Source: Lentzea californiensis
Lineage (GTDB): Bacteria; Actinomycetota; Actinomycetes; Mycobacteriales; Pseudonocardiaceae
Direction of reading: 5' to 3'
DNA: 64,000 nucleotides
Assembly (NCBI RefSeq): GCF_024648825.1
Contig: NZ_JANBBE010000014.1
Location: forward strand, 1-64,000
Shown here: in pieces, positions 50,591 through 59,162 of the stretch
Numbering within the stretch: the stretch's first letter is position 1
How the letters are laid out: every line of letters begins with the position of its first letter
The notes under the pieces: generated by a model
The model's input: the letters and a program-made list of their open reading frames with translations, nothing else
The model's database searches: none
What the model was told of the DNA's origin: nothing
Program-made: the position numbers and the translations under genes

Positions 50591-52428
50591 AGTTCCTCCA
50601 CTACGGCCAGGACATCTCCGGCATTGACCTGCTGTGCCTGCGAGACGAGGAGTTCGGTGACGGTGCCCGCGCTGGTCGCGAGCACGCGGTGTTCCATCTT
50701 CATGGCCTCCAGCACCAGGAGTTCGGTGCCGGCCTCGACCACGTCGCCCTGCTGAACCGACACCCTGACCACGGTTCCGGGCATCGGGGCGACGGTCGCG
50801 CCCGGCGCGAGCTTCGTCTCCGGTTCGGGGAACCGCGGCACGGCCTTCAGCGTCACCGACCCGCGCGGCGAGTCGACCTCGACCAGATCGCCGTACTTCG
50901 CTACGTGGAACGGAACGCGCACGCCGTCCAGGTCCAGAGTGACCACACCCGGAGTCGCCTGCTTCGGGTCGTACTCGACCTCGACCAGCTCCTCGCCGAA
51001 CAGGAACCTGGCCTTCGGCTGCTGCGATCGCACGTTGCGCCAGCCGAGCGGCAGGTGCCCGATCTTCCGGCCGGCCGCGCTCGCCAGCGCCGCCGCGACC
51101 GCAAACGGTTGCGGGTCAACGGTCCGGGTGAAGTCGTGCTCGGTCAGGAACCCGGTGTGCGTGTCGCCGTCGAGGAAAGCCTCGCTGCCGAGGACGTCCA
51201 CGAGCAGTGCGCGGTTCGTGACCAGGCCGTGGATCTGAGCGCTCTGCAACGCCGTCGCGAGCTTGCGTGCTGCGGCACGGCGCGTCGGCGCGTACGCGAT
51301 CACCTTGGCCAGCATCGGGTCGTAGTGCACGGAGACCACGGAGCCGTCCTCGACACCGCTGTCGAGCCGGACGTCGCCGGGCACGTGGAACCGGTGCAGC
51401 GTGCCGCTCGCCGGCCGCCAGTCGTTCGCCGGGTCCTCGGCGTAGAGGCGGACCTCGATGGCGTGGCCCCGCGGTTCCGGTACGTCCACCGGGAGCTCGG
51501 CACCTTCGGCGATCCGCAGCTGCCAGTCGACCAGGTCGACGCCGTGGACGAGTTCCGTGACGGGGTGCTCGACCTGCAGCCGGGTGTTGACCTCCAGGAA
51601 GTGGAAGTCCTCGCCCTTCAGCATGAACTCGACGGTGCCCGCGCCGACGTACCCGATCGACTCCGCCGCCGCCGTCGCCGCGGCGAACAAACGCTGGCGC
51701 ACGCCGTCGCTCACCGCCGGACTGGGCGACTCCTCGACGATCTTCTGGTGCCGGCGCTGGATCGAGCACTCGCGTTCGCCGAGCGCCCAGACCGTGCCGT
51801 GCGCGTCGGCGAGGATCTGCACCTCGACGTGCCGCGCGTGCTCCAGCAACGGCTCGCAGAACACCGTGGGGTCGCCGAACGCCGACTCAGCTTCACGCCG
51901 TGCGCTCGCCAGTGCGCCGGCGAACTCGGCTTTCTCCCGCACGATCCGCATGCCACGGCCACCACCACCGGCCGACGCCTTGATCAGCACCGGGAACTCG
52001 GTGACGGTCTCCGGGTCCAGTTCCGGCAGCGTCGGCACACCCGCGGCGGCCATCCGCTTCTTCGCGGCGACCTTGGAGCCCATCGCCTCGATCGAGTCCG
52101 GTTCCGGGCCGACCCAGGTCAGGCCCGCGGCCTGCACCTTCCGTGCGAAATCGGCGTTCTCGCTGAGGAATCCGTAACCGGGGTGGACGGCGTCCGCGCC
52201 GGCCTTCGTCGCCGCCTCCACGAGAAGGTCGGCACGCAGGTAGGTCTCGGTCGGTGACGCGCCGGGCAACCGCACCGCGAAGTCGGCCTCGCGGACGTGC
52301 GGCGAGTCGGCGTCCGGGTCGGAGAACACCGCGACCGTGCGGATTCCGTTGTCCTGACAGGTGCGGATGATCCGGCGGGCGATCTCGCCGCGGTTGGCGA
52401 TCAGCAGAGACTTGATCACTGTGCTCAT
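50587..52428 (-). CDS. acyl-CoA carboxylase biotin carboxylase/BCCP subunit
   Basis: A 613-residue alpha subunit. The biotin carboxylase domain begins SLLIANRGEIARRIIRTCQDNGI. The ATP-grasp region has FPVLIKASAGGGGRGMRIV, and EVNTRLQVEHPVTE marks the active site. RLYAEDPANDWRPASGTLHRF is in the C-terminal BC part. The biotinyl domain ends with LEAMKMEHRVLA (Lys biotinylated). It is shorter than the 650-670 residues usual for Liu/Atu/Acc alpha subunits, mainly in the linker. ATG 52428 is preferred; GTG 52440, overlapping the previous stop, is an alternative. It pairs with the carboxyltransferase encoded directly upstream. Confidence 0.93.
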   Translation of the reverse strand: MSTVIKSLLIANRGEIARRIIRTCQDNGIRTVAVFSDPDADSPHVREADFAVRLPGASPTETYLRADLLVEAATKAGADAVHPGYGFLSENADFARKVQAAGLTWVGPEPDSIEAMGSKVAAKKRMAAAGVPTLPELDPETVTEFPVLIKASAGGGGRGMRIVREKAEFAGALASARREAESAFGDPTVFCEPLLEHARHVEVQILADAHGTVWALGERECSIQRRHQKIVEESPSPAVSDGVRQRLFAAATAAAESIGYVGAGTVEFMLKGEDFHFLEVNTRLQVEHPVTELVHGVDLVDWQLRIAEGAELPVDVPEPRGHAIEVRLYAEDPANDWRPASGTLHRFHVPGDVRLDSGVEDGSVVSVHYDPMLAKVIAYAPTRRAAARKLATALQSAQIHGLVTNRALLVDVLGSEAFLDGDTHTGFLTEHDFTRTVDPQPFAVAAALASAAGRKIGHLPLGWRNVRSQQPKARFLFGEELVEVEYDPKQATPGVVTLDLDGVRVPFHVAKYGDLVEVDSPRGSVTLKAVPRFPEPETKLAPGATVAPMPGTVVRVSVQQGDVVEAGTELLVLEAMKMEHRVLATSAGTVTELLVSQAQQVNAGDVLAVVEEL

Positions 52429-52436
52429 CTTCGGGC

Positions 52437-53987
52437 TCACATCCGGAAGACGCCGAAGCCGTCGGCGCCCTTGATCGGTCCGCTGTGGACAGCGGAGAGG
52501 CAGAGGGCGAGCACGGTCCTGGTGTCGCGCGGGTCGATCACGCCGTCGTCGTAGAGCTTCCCGGACAGGAACGGCGCGAGCGACTGCTCCTCGATCTGCG
52601 CCTCCACCATCTTGCGCATGGCGGCGTCGTGCTCCTCGTTGTACTCCTGCCCCTTGGCCATCGCGGCCTGCCGTCCGACGATCGAGAGCACACCGGCGAG
52701 CTGAGCAGGGCCCATCACGGCCGACTTGGCGTTGGGCCAGGTGAACAGGAACCTCGGGTCGTACGCCCTGCCGCACATGCCGTAGTTGCCGGCGCCGTAC
52801 GAGGCGCCCATCGTGATCGTCAGGTGCGGGACCCTGCTGTTGGAGACGGCGTTGATCATCATCGAGCCGTGCTTGACGATGCCGCCCTGCTCGTACTGGG
52901 CGCCGACCATGTAGCCGGTGGTGTTCTGCAGGAACACCAGGGGCGTGTCGCTCTGGTTCGCGAGCTGGATGAACTGCGTGGCCTTCTGCGACTCCTCGCT
53001 GAACAGCACACCGCGCGCGTTCGCGAGGATGCCGACCGGGTAGCCGTGGATGCGGGCCCACCCGGTGACGAGGCTGTTGCCGTACAACGGCTTGAACTCG
53101 TCGAAGTTCGACCCGTCGACGAGCCGTGCGATGACGTCGCGCGGGTCGAACGGCACGCGCTGGTCCTCGGAGACGATGTCGAGGATGCTCTCGGCGTCGA
53201 ACAGCGGCTCTTCCACCGGTGCCGGCTCAGGACCCTGCTTGCGCCAGTTCAGCCGGGCGACGACCCTGCGCGCCAGCCGGATCGCGTCGGTCTCGTCCTC
53301 CGCCACGAAGTCCGCGAGCCCGGACGTGGCCCCGTGCATGGTCGCGCCGCCCAGCGACTCGTCGTCGGAGTCCTCCCCGGTGGCCATCTTGACCAGCGGC
53401 GGCCCGCCCAGGAACACCTTGGAGCGGTCCTTGATCATGATCACGTAGTCGGACATGCCGGGCACGTACGCACCGCCGGCCGTCGCGTTGCCGAACACCG
53501 CCGTGATCGTCGGGATGCCGGCCGCGCTCAACCGGGTCAGGTCGCGGAACGCCCTGCCGCCGGGGATGAAGATCTCGCTCTGCGTCGGCAGGTCCGCTCC
53601 GCCCGACTCGACCAGGCTGACCAGCGGCAGCCGGTTCTGCAGCGCGATGTCGTTGGCCCGCAGCGACTTGCGCAGCGTGTACGGGTTCGACGAACCGCCG
53701 CGCACGGTCGGGTCGTTCGCGACGATCACGCACTCGACGCCCTCGATGCGCCCGATGCCGGTGACGACCGACGCGCCGACCGGGAAGTCGGTGCCCCACG
53801 CGGCGAGCGGGGACAGCTCCAGGAACGGGCTGTCCTCGTCGACGAGGAGCTCGACCCGTTCGCGGGCGAGGAGCTTGCCGCGCTTGTGGTGCCGCTCGAC
53901 GTACTTGGGCCCACCCCCGGCGAGCGCTTTGGCGTGCTCGGCGTCCAGGCCCGCGATCTTCGCGAGCAGCGCCTCCCTGTTGCCCAT
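52437..53987 (-). CDS. acyl-CoA carboxylase carboxyltransferase (beta) subunit
   Basis: A 516-residue carboxyltransferase. It has crotonase-fold halves: N-terminal CVIVANDPTVRGGSSNPYTLRKSLRANDIALQNRLPLVSLVESGGADLPTQSEIF, with FGNATAGGAYVPGMSDYVIM as oxyanion loop, and C-terminal FLQNTTGYMVGAQYEQGGIVKHGSMMINAV with TITMGASYGAGNYGMCGRAYDPRFLFTWP. The motifs fit methylcrotonyl-CoA or geranyl-CoA carboxylases more than propionyl-CoA carboxylases. The AtuA-type neighbours favour a geranyl-like or branched acyl-CoA. Its start overlaps the dehydrogenase stop by one base. Confidence 0.94.
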   Translation of the reverse strand: MGNREALLAKIAGLDAEHAKALAGGGPKYVERHHKRGKLLARERVELLVDEDSPFLELSPLAAWGTDFPVGASVVTGIGRIEGVECVIVANDPTVRGGSSNPYTLRKSLRANDIALQNRLPLVSLVESGGADLPTQSEIFIPGGRAFRDLTRLSAAGIPTITAVFGNATAGGAYVPGMSDYVIMIKDRSKVFLGGPPLVKMATGEDSDDESLGGATMHGATSGLADFVAEDETDAIRLARRVVARLNWRKQGPEPAPVEEPLFDAESILDIVSEDQRVPFDPRDVIARLVDGSNFDEFKPLYGNSLVTGWARIHGYPVGILANARGVLFSEESQKATQFIQLANQSDTPLVFLQNTTGYMVGAQYEQGGIVKHGSMMINAVSNSRVPHLTITMGASYGAGNYGMCGRAYDPRFLFTWPNAKSAVMGPAQLAGVLSIVGRQAAMAKGQEYNEEHDAAMRKMVEAQIEEQSLAPFLSGKLYDDGVIDPRDTRTVLALCLSAVHSGPIKGADGFGVFRM

Positions 53988-55099
53988 CAGGCGAACCCCA
54001 ATCGTCGTGCCGCGAGCTCGGTCATCACTTCACTCGCCCCGCCCCCGATGCCGAGGATGCGGGCGTCCCGGTAGTGACGCTCCACTTCGGACTCCCGCAT
54101 GTAGCCCATGCCTCCGTGCAGCTGCACCGCTTCGTCGACCACCTCGGAACAGGCGTCCACGGCGGCGTTCTTCGCGAAGCAGACCTCGGTGACGCAGTCG
54201 TCGCCGCGGTCGATTCCGGCCGCGACCTCGCGCGTGTACGTCCGCGCCAGGTCGATCTTCTGCGCCATGTGTGCGAGCTTGTGCCGCACCACCTGGTTCT
54301 TGATCAGCGGTTTGCCGAACGTCTCGCGGTTGCGCACCCACTCGACGGTCAGGTCCAGCGCCCGTTGGGCCGTCGCGTACGCCTCGACCGCCATCGTCAC
54401 GCGTTCGACCTGGAACTGCCGCATGATCTGCCCGAAGCCCTGGTTCTCCTCGCCCACCAGGTTCTTCACCGGTACGCGCACGCCGTCGAAGTGCAGTTCG
54501 GCGGTGTCGCTGCAGTGCCAGCCCATCTTGTCGAGCTTGCGCCGCGTGAACCCGTCTTCGATCACCAGCAGCGAGATGCCCTGGTAGCCCTCGCCGCCGG
54601 TGCGCACCGCGGTCGTGACGAAGTCGGCCCGGCAGCCGGAGGTGATGAAGGTCTTCTCGCCGGTGACGACGTAGTGGTCGCCGTCCCTGACCGCCTTCGT
54701 CCTGATGGCCGCCACGTCGGAGCCGGCGCCGGGTTCGGTGACCGCGAGACTGCCGATCTTCTCGCCGCGGATGGCGGGCTTCGCGAACCTCTCGACCAGG
54801 TCGTCGTTCCCGCTCTGCCAGATGTGCGGGATCGCGATGCCGAGCGTGAACAGCGCTGCCATCACGCCCGACGAGCCGCCGTTCTGGATGATCTCCTCGG
54901 TCAGCGCGACCGAGTCGAGCAGGTCGCCGTGCTCGAACCCGATGCCGAGCAGGTCGAGTTCCGCGGCCTTCTTGTGCAGCTCACGAGGAACCTCGCCGTC
55001 GCGTTCCCACTGGTCGAGGTGCGGTGCGATCTCCCTGCGGGTGAAGTCGCGGACGAGTTGCCGCAGTTCTTTCCGCTCGTACAGGTCCTTCGTGATCAC
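53987..55099 (-). CDS. acyl-CoA dehydrogenase
   Basis: A 370-residue flavoprotein. LAVTEPGAGSDVAAIRTKAVRDGDHYVVTGEKTFITSG is the substrate/FAD signature, QVERVTMAVEAYATAQRALDLTVEWV and RETFGKPLIKNQVVRHKLAHMAQKIDLAR follow, and the C-terminal QLHGGMGYMRESEVERHYRDARILGIGGGASEVM is typical of citronellyl-CoA or isovaleryl-CoA type enzymes. GTG 55099 follows GGAGGAGCTGCT and overlaps the AtuA-C-like stop by GTGA. It probably supplies the alpha,beta-unsaturated acyl-CoA that the carboxylase uses. Confidence 0.92.
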   Translation of the reverse strand: MITKDLYERKELRQLVRDFTRREIAPHLDQWERDGEVPRELHKKAAELDLLGIGFEHGDLLDSVALTEEIIQNGGSSGVMAALFTLGIAIPHIWQSGNDDLVERFAKPAIRGEKIGSLAVTEPGAGSDVAAIRTKAVRDGDHYVVTGEKTFITSGCRADFVTTAVRTGGEGYQGISLLVIEDGFTRRKLDKMGWHCSDTAELHFDGVRVPVKNLVGEENQGFGQIMRQFQVERVTMAVEAYATAQRALDLTVEWVRNRETFGKPLIKNQVVRHKLAHMAQKIDLARTYTREVAAGIDRGDDCVTEVCFAKNAAVDACSEVVDEAVQLHGGMGYMRESEVERHYRDARILGIGGGASEVMTELAARRLGFA

Positions 55100-55416
55100 A
55101 GCAGCTCCTCCGGGATCTCTACTTCCCTGCTGCGCAGCCATTCGCCCAGAGCCTTGGCCTGCGGGTCGAAACGGGTGCTGCTCGCCACCCCGTCACCGAG
55201 GAGTCCGTGCAGCACGAAGTTGAGCGCCTTGAGGTTCGGCAGCTCGTACCTGCTGACCTCGCGCGCCTCCGGCAGCAGCTCCTTGAGCTTCTCGGTGGTG
55301 AGGAAGCCGTTCAGCCACTCGAAGGCCTCGTCGCTGCGCACCCACACACCGAGGTTCGCGTCCCCGCCCTTGTCGCCGCTGCGCGCACCGGCGATCGTTC
55401 CCAGCGGCCTCTTCAC
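55096..55416 (-). CDS. AtuA C-terminal-domain-like protein
   Basis: A 106-residue protein beginning VKRPLGTIAGARSGDKGGDANLGVWVRSDEAFEWL, the conserved SGDKGGDAN element of the small C-terminal module of AtuA-family proteins. It then reads YELPNLKALNFVLHGLLGDG. It is a separate gene following the DUF1446 gene, as in many actinobacteria. GTG 55416 overlaps the AtuA stop by GTGA. Its biochemical role is not established; it is presumed to act with AtuA in terpene or acyl-CoA catabolism. Confidence 0.85.
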   Translation of the reverse strand: MKRPLGTIAGARSGDKGGDANLGVWVRSDEAFEWLNGFLTTEKLKELLPEAREVSRYELPNLKALNFVLHGLLGDGVASSTRFDPQAKALGEWLRSREVEIPEELL

Positions 55417-56618
55417 AGCAACACCGCCTTGGCACTGACTTCGTCGCGGTTCACGTAAGCCGCCTGGTAAACGCCGAACGGTGTCCCGTCGCCGGGTGGT
55501 GCCGTGACGTGGAAACCGGGATAGCTCGCCAGCGCCAGCTCGATCGCCGCCCGGCTGAACCCTTTGGCCCGCTTGGGGTCCGTCGTTTTGATGGTGACGT
55601 GCAGCAACGCGCTGGCCTGCTCCTCGGTGGCCGCGTCGCGCTGGTCGGTCCGCGCCAGCGTCCACGTCAGGCCTTCCTCGCCGATGGCGTCGTGGAGCTG
55701 CCGCCGAACCAGGTCGGCCTTCTGCTGAACGTCGAGTCCGGTGAGGACGAACGTCGTGGAGTTCCGGAAGCCGCCCAGCGTGTTCAGGCAGACCTTGAGC
55801 GTGCCGGGAGGCGGACTTCCCCTGGTGCCGCTGATCCTGACGCCACGCTCGTGCGGGTCGAGCCTGATCGTGTCGAAGTGCGTGGTGACGTCCGGGCCCA
55901 GGTACTCGGGCGCCCCGATCTCGTACAGCAGCTGCGCCGTCACGGTGTCGACGTTGACCGCGCCACCCGTGCCGTCGTGCTTGGTGATCAGGCACGAGCC
56001 GTCCTCGTCGACCTCCGCGATCGGGAACCCGGGCCGGGTCACGTCGATCTCGGTGAAGAACGAGTAGTTGCCGCCCGTGGCCTGCGTCCCGCACTCCAGC
56101 ACGTGCCCGGCGACCGTGGCTCCGGCCAGCCGGTGCCAGTCGTCGCGCGCCCAGCCGAAGTGCGCCGCGGCGGGCCCGACCACGAGACTCGCGTCGGTGA
56201 CGCGCCCGGTGACCACGACCTGCGCGCCCTGGTCGAGGCACTCCGCGATCTCCCACGCGCCGAGGTAGGCGTTGGCGGTCAACGCCTCGGGGAACCGCGC
56301 CTTGAGGTCGTCGCCCGTGACGTACCCGACCTTGGCACCGAGCTTGCGCGCCAGGCCTTCCGGGTTGAGCCCACCGGCGTTGACCACGATCTTGACGCCC
56401 TTGTCGAGCGCCAGCGCCAGGCAGTCCTCCATCTGCCGCAGGAACGTCTTCGCGTAGCCCAGCGACGAGTCCTTCATGCGGTCGCGCCCGAGGATGAGCA
56501 TGGTCAGCTCGGCGAGGTAGTCGCCGGTCAGGACGTCGAGCTCGCCGCCTTCCAGCTGCTCGCGCATCGCGGACAGCCGGTCGCCGTAGAACCCGGACGC
56601 GTTGCCGATCCTGATCAA
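55413..56618 (-). CDS. AtuA-family (DUF1446) protein
   Basis: A 401-residue protein. It begins LIRIGNASGFYGDRLSAMREQLEGGELDVLTGDYLAELTMLILGRDRMKD, the N-terminal DUF1446 signature. KIVVNAGGLNPEGLARKLGAK, VVVTGRVTDASLVVGPAAAHFGW and GTGGAVNVDTVTAQLLYEIG are further conserved blocks. In Pseudomonas, AtuA is required for acyclic terpene use. TTG 56618 is chosen: it overlaps the previous stop (TTGA), has GGAGGTGG upstream and gives the family N-terminus. A longer frame upstream only reads shadow sequence. Confidence 0.9.
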   Translation of the reverse strand: MIRIGNASGFYGDRLSAMREQLEGGELDVLTGDYLAELTMLILGRDRMKDSSLGYAKTFLRQMEDCLALALDKGVKIVVNAGGLNPEGLARKLGAKVGYVTGDDLKARFPEALTANAYLGAWEIAECLDQGAQVVVTGRVTDASLVVGPAAAHFGWARDDWHRLAGATVAGHVLECGTQATGGNYSFFTEIDVTRPGFPIAEVDEDGSCLITKHDGTGGAVNVDTVTAQLLYEIGAPEYLGPDVTTHFDTIRLDPHERGVRISGTRGSPPPGTLKVCLNTLGGFRNSTTFVLTGLDVQQKADLVRRQLHDAIGEEGLTWTLARTDQRDAATEEQASALLHVTIKTTDPKRAKGFSRAAIELALASYPGFHVTAPPGDGTPFGVYQAAYVNRDEVSAKAVLL

Positions 56619-57349
56619 CGGCCACCTCCGGGCGGCCCCGCGAACGCCTGCGCGATCGGCACCCACTCCTCCGCCACCGGGCCCGAGGCCTCGATCGCGA
56701 GCACCTTGCGGCTGCGGCGCTGCGTCACCAGCCACGCGAAGTCCAGTGCCGGACCGGAGACCCGGTTCTCGGCGCCCTCCGGTCCCCAGGCCCACGACTC
56801 GCCACCGGGTCCGGTCAGCTCGACGCGCACCTCGTCGGTGGGCACCGCCAACCCGTTGAGCAGGAAGGCGAACCCCATCGTCCGCACGCCGATGTGGCAC
56901 ACGTGCCTGATGCGCGCGGTGGGTTCCCGGACCACCCCCAACGCGTCCGCGACGTCCTGCCCGTGCGCCCAGGTCTCCATGATCCGCGCGGTGGCCATCG
57001 ACGCCGGGCTCATCGGCGGCCCGAACCACAGGATCTTCCCGGACGCCTGGGCGAGGTGCTCCAGCAACGACTTCCTGCTGTCCCGCCACAGCTCCAGCAG
57101 GTTCGGCGACGCCGCCGCCTCCGCCGCGGTGCGGTCGACGATGTCGGCGGTCAGCGGCTGCGCCTGGAACGCCTCGGGGTCGGTGATGGCGAGGACCGAC
57201 GCCTTGTCCGTCCACATGAGATGGCCGATCTGATGCGCCACCGTCCAGCCCTCCGCGGGCGTGGGCACCGACCAGTCGTCCACCCCCGCGACGATCTCGT
57301 CCAGCGAGCGCGACTCGGCGTCGAGGTCGGCCAGCAGTTCCGTGATCAC
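56615..57349 (-). CDS. TIGR03084-family / maleylpyruvate isomerase-like (DinB-fold) protein
   Basis: A 244-residue protein with an N-terminal four-helix DinB/MDMPI domain: LDAESRSLDEIVAGVDDWSVPTPAEGWTVAHQIGHLMWTD with conserved His, and METWAHGQDVADALGV with a second His-x3-Asp. The C-terminal half is beta-rich (VELTGPGGESWAWGPEGAENRVSGPALDFAWLVTQRR). Related proteins use mycothiol-dependent isomerisation. This subfamily regularly sits with AtuA-type genes; the substrate is unknown. GTG 57349 overlaps the TetR stop by GTGA. Confidence 0.83.
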   Translation of the reverse strand: MITELLADLDAESRSLDEIVAGVDDWSVPTPAEGWTVAHQIGHLMWTDKASVLAITDPEAFQAQPLTADIVDRTAAEAAASPNLLELWRDSRKSLLEHLAQASGKILWFGPPMSPASMATARIMETWAHGQDVADALGVVREPTARIRHVCHIGVRTMGFAFLLNGLAVPTDEVRVELTGPGGESWAWGPEGAENRVSGPALDFAWLVTQRRSRKVLAIEASGPVAEEWVPIAQAFAGPPGGGR

Positions 57350-57927
57350 AGCTGTTCCTCCAGCATCCGCGCCCAGTAGCGCACGACGTGCGCCCGGCGC
57401 TTGGTGTCGTCGGCGAGCTGGTTGGCGAGCGCCAGCCCGCGCACAAGATCAAGGGTCGCCTGCACCGCGTCCCGCACACCCGGCTTCGAGTCGTCCACCT
57501 CGAGCAGCTCCAGGGCCAGCCCGTACACCTCGCGGCCCAGCCGTGCCTGCAGCTCCAGCACCTGCTCGCGCAGTTCCGGGTCGGTGCGCGCGGCCACCCA
57601 CAGTTCGAGCGCCGCGGTGAAGAGGTCGCTGGCGTGGAAGTCCGCGATCAGCTCCACCACGGCGTGCGTGCTCTTCTCGGCGACCTGAGCACGGCGCTTG
57701 AGCGCCTCGACGCTCTCCGCCCCCACGTGCTCCACAGCCGCCGCGACCAGCTCACCGCGCGTGCGGAAGTGGTGCAGCTGCGCGCCGCGCGACACCCCTG
57801 CCCGCTCGGCCACCTCGGTCGTCGTCGTGCCCGACCAGCCGCGTTCCACCAGGCACTCGACGGTCGCCTCCATCAGCTTCCGCTTCGTCTCGCGCGTGCG
57901 GTCGGCCTGACGTTGCCTCGTCTCCAC
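57346..57927 (-). CDS. TetR-family regulator, first gene of the carboxylase operon
   Basis: A 193-residue repressor. The N-terminal HTH is KLMEATVECLVERGWSGTTTTEVAERAGVSRGAQLHHFRTRGELVAAAVEHV. The rest is the helical ligand-binding domain, with ALELWVAARTDPELREQVLELQARLG. GTG 57927 is chosen because ETRQRQADRTRETKRKL gives a family-like start. It probably autoregulates and represses the downstream dehydrogenase/carboxylase genes, with an acyl-CoA as inducer. A dyad lies 33-44 bp upstream in the shared promoter with the methyltransferase. Confidence 0.92.
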   Translation of the reverse strand: METRQRQADRTRETKRKLMEATVECLVERGWSGTTTTEVAERAGVSRGAQLHHFRTRGELVAAAVEHVGAESVEALKRRAQVAEKSTHAVVELIADFHASDLFTAALELWVAARTDPELREQVLELQARLGREVYGLALELLEVDDSKPGVRDAVQATLDLVRGLALANQLADDTKRRAHVVRYWARMLEEQL

Positions 57928-57959
57928 ACCCGGAGTGTTCCGCCGGACAAACAAACAGT

Positions 57960-57971
57960 CAAGCCTGCTTG
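57960..57971. promoter_or_regulatory. operator-like dyad CAAGC-CT-GCTTG
   Basis: A perfect 5-bp inverted repeat flanked by AT-rich AACAAACAG and TTAATTG, between divergent starts 57927 and 58000. It may be the TetR operator. Confidence 0.5.
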
Positions 57972-57984
57972 TTAATTGCGCTGC

Positions 57985-57990
57985 TAGCGT
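57985..57990 (+). promoter_or_regulatory. -10 element TAGCGT, leaderless-type
   Basis: TAGCGT lies 9 nt before ATG 58000, with no ribosome binding site. Confidence 0.5.
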
Positions 57991-57999
57991 CCGCGAGCG

Positions 58000-58731
58000 A
58001 TGAGCATCGTGGAACGACTGCGGGCCGCCGGCTGTGTTTTCGCCGAAGAAGAGGCCGCACTGCTGCAGGAGGCCGCTCGCGACGCCGAGCACCTCGAAGA
58101 CCTGGTCAGGCAACGGGCCGACGGCCTGCCGCTGGAGCACGCCGTCGGCTGGGCGCTGTTCTGCGGACAGCGGATCGTGGTCACCAGGGGCGTCTTCGTC
58201 CCCCGCCACCGCACCGAACTGCTGGTGGACCTCGCCACCGAACTGAAGCCCGCCACCGTCGTCGACCTGTGCTGCGGCTCCGGCGCGGTGGGCGCGGTCC
58301 TGCACCACCGGCTGCCGGACGCCACGGTCTACGCCGCCGACATCGACCCGGTGGCCGTGGCGTGCGCGCGCCAGAACCTGACGAACGTGTTCGAAGGCGA
58401 CCTGTTCGACGCCCTGCCCACGCATCTCAAGGGCACCATCGACGTCGTGGTCGCCAACGTCCCGTACGTACCGACCGACGACATCCCGTTCATGCCTTCA
58501 GAAGCCCGCGACCACGAGGCACGGGTGGCGCTCGACGGCGGCGTGGACGGCCTCGAGGTCATGCGCCGCGTGGCGGCCCAGGCAGCGACCTGGCTCCGTC
58601 CCGGCGGACACCTGATGAGCGAGACCAGCGAACGCCAGGCACCGGCCGCGCTCACCGCTTTCACCGCCGCAAGACTGGACTCCAAGCTCGTGACCAGCGA
58701 GGACACCACGGCAGTGGTCGGGCGGCGCTAA
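58000..58731 (+). CDS. PrmC/HemK-like protein-glutamine methyltransferase
   Basis: A 243-residue SAM-dependent methyltransferase. ALFCGQRIVVTRGVFVPRHRTELLVDLATE includes the PRxxTE-like motif. VVDLCCGSGAVGAVL is SAM motif I, VYAADIDPVAVACARQNL motif II and VVVANVPYVPTDDI the (N/D)PPY motif IV with Val in position 2. HemK proteins methylate the GGQ glutamine of release factors. This shorter actinobacterial variant sits outside the prfA locus and may modify another target. ATG 58000 agrees with the TAGCGT box. Confidence 0.85.
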   Translation: MSIVERLRAAGCVFAEEEAALLQEAARDAEHLEDLVRQRADGLPLEHAVGWALFCGQRIVVTRGVFVPRHRTELLVDLATELKPATVVDLCCGSGAVGAVLHHRLPDATVYAADIDPVAVACARQNLTNVFEGDLFDALPTHLKGTIDVVVANVPYVPTDDIPFMPSEARDHEARVALDGGVDGLEVMRRVAAQAATWLRPGGHLMSETSERQAPAALTAFTAARLDSKLVTSEDTTAVVGRR

Positions 58732-58734
58732 GTT

Positions 58735-58749
58735 CCGTACAATGTACGG
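58735..58749 (+). promoter_or_regulatory. 15-bp palindrome CCGTACA-A-TGTACGG overlapping a TACAAT -10
   Basis: Perfect 7-bp half-sites surround one base. The -10 hexamer TACAAT (58738-58743), 7 nt before ATG 58751, lies inside it. A repressor at this site would block transcription start. Confidence 0.65.
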
Positions 58750-58750
58750 T

Positions 58751-59095
58751 ATGGCGTACGACGAGGTCATGCAGTGGTTTGCGAAGTGGGACGAGCTCGC
58801 GGTCAAGGGCGACGTCGAGGCGATGGCCGACATGGCCCTGTTCCCGGTCAACACGGTCACCGACGGTTCGGCCACGTCGTGGGACCGGGAGATGTTCCTG
58901 TGCGTAATGGGGTCGCAGGTAGGTGGTGACGTGCAGATGGAGTCCACCAGGACGCCGCACTTCATCAACGACAACCTGGTCTTCGTGATCACGGACGGCA
59001 CGATCAACGGGATCACGGTGCGCTACGGCGACCTGCTCACAAAGGTCGGCGGCGAGTGGAAGTTCCAGACGATGGCCCAGGGCGGGTGGGCCTGA
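58751..59095 (+). CDS. SnoaL/NTF2-like protein (DUF4440-type)
   Basis: A 114-residue cone-fold protein: MAYDEVMQWFAKWDELAVKGDVEAMADMALFPVNTVTDGSA, then a sheet with VFVITDGTINGITVRYGDLLTKVGGEWKFQTMAQGGW. The ending matches NTF2-like proteins with a small-ligand cavity. No catalytic residues are evident. ATG 58751 is preferred over 58742 because of the TACAAT box; both are in frame. It ends just before an extensive stem-loop. Confidence 0.72.
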   Translation: MAYDEVMQWFAKWDELAVKGDVEAMADMALFPVNTVTDGSATSWDREMFLCVMGSQVGGDVQMESTRTPHFINDNLVFVITDGTINGITVRYGDLLTKVGGEWKFQTMAQGGWA

Positions 59096-59097
59096 CC

Positions 59098-59138
59098 GGA
59101 CGAGGGTGCCTGACCGTCGTGGTCGGGCACCCTCGTCC
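59098..59138 (+). terminator. long stem-loop terminator
   Basis: GGACGAGGGTGCC (59098-59110) pairs exactly with 59126-59138. An inner GACC/GGTC stem extends it across one T/G wobble, leaving a 5-nt loop. It lies 2 nt after the stop of the SnoaL-like gene. Confidence 0.85.
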
Positions 59139-59140
59139 GG

Positions 59141-59162
59141 AAATAATATTATGGTATTATTT
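59141..59162 (+). promoter_or_regulatory. AT-rich operator AAATAATA-N6-TATTATTT with embedded -10
   Basis: Perfect 8-bp inverted repeat (59141-59148, 59155-59162). TATTAT at 59155-59160 lies 6 nt before ATG 59167, as a -10. It is a likely autoregulatory site of the following TetR gene and stands out in AT content from its surroundings. Confidence 0.7.
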
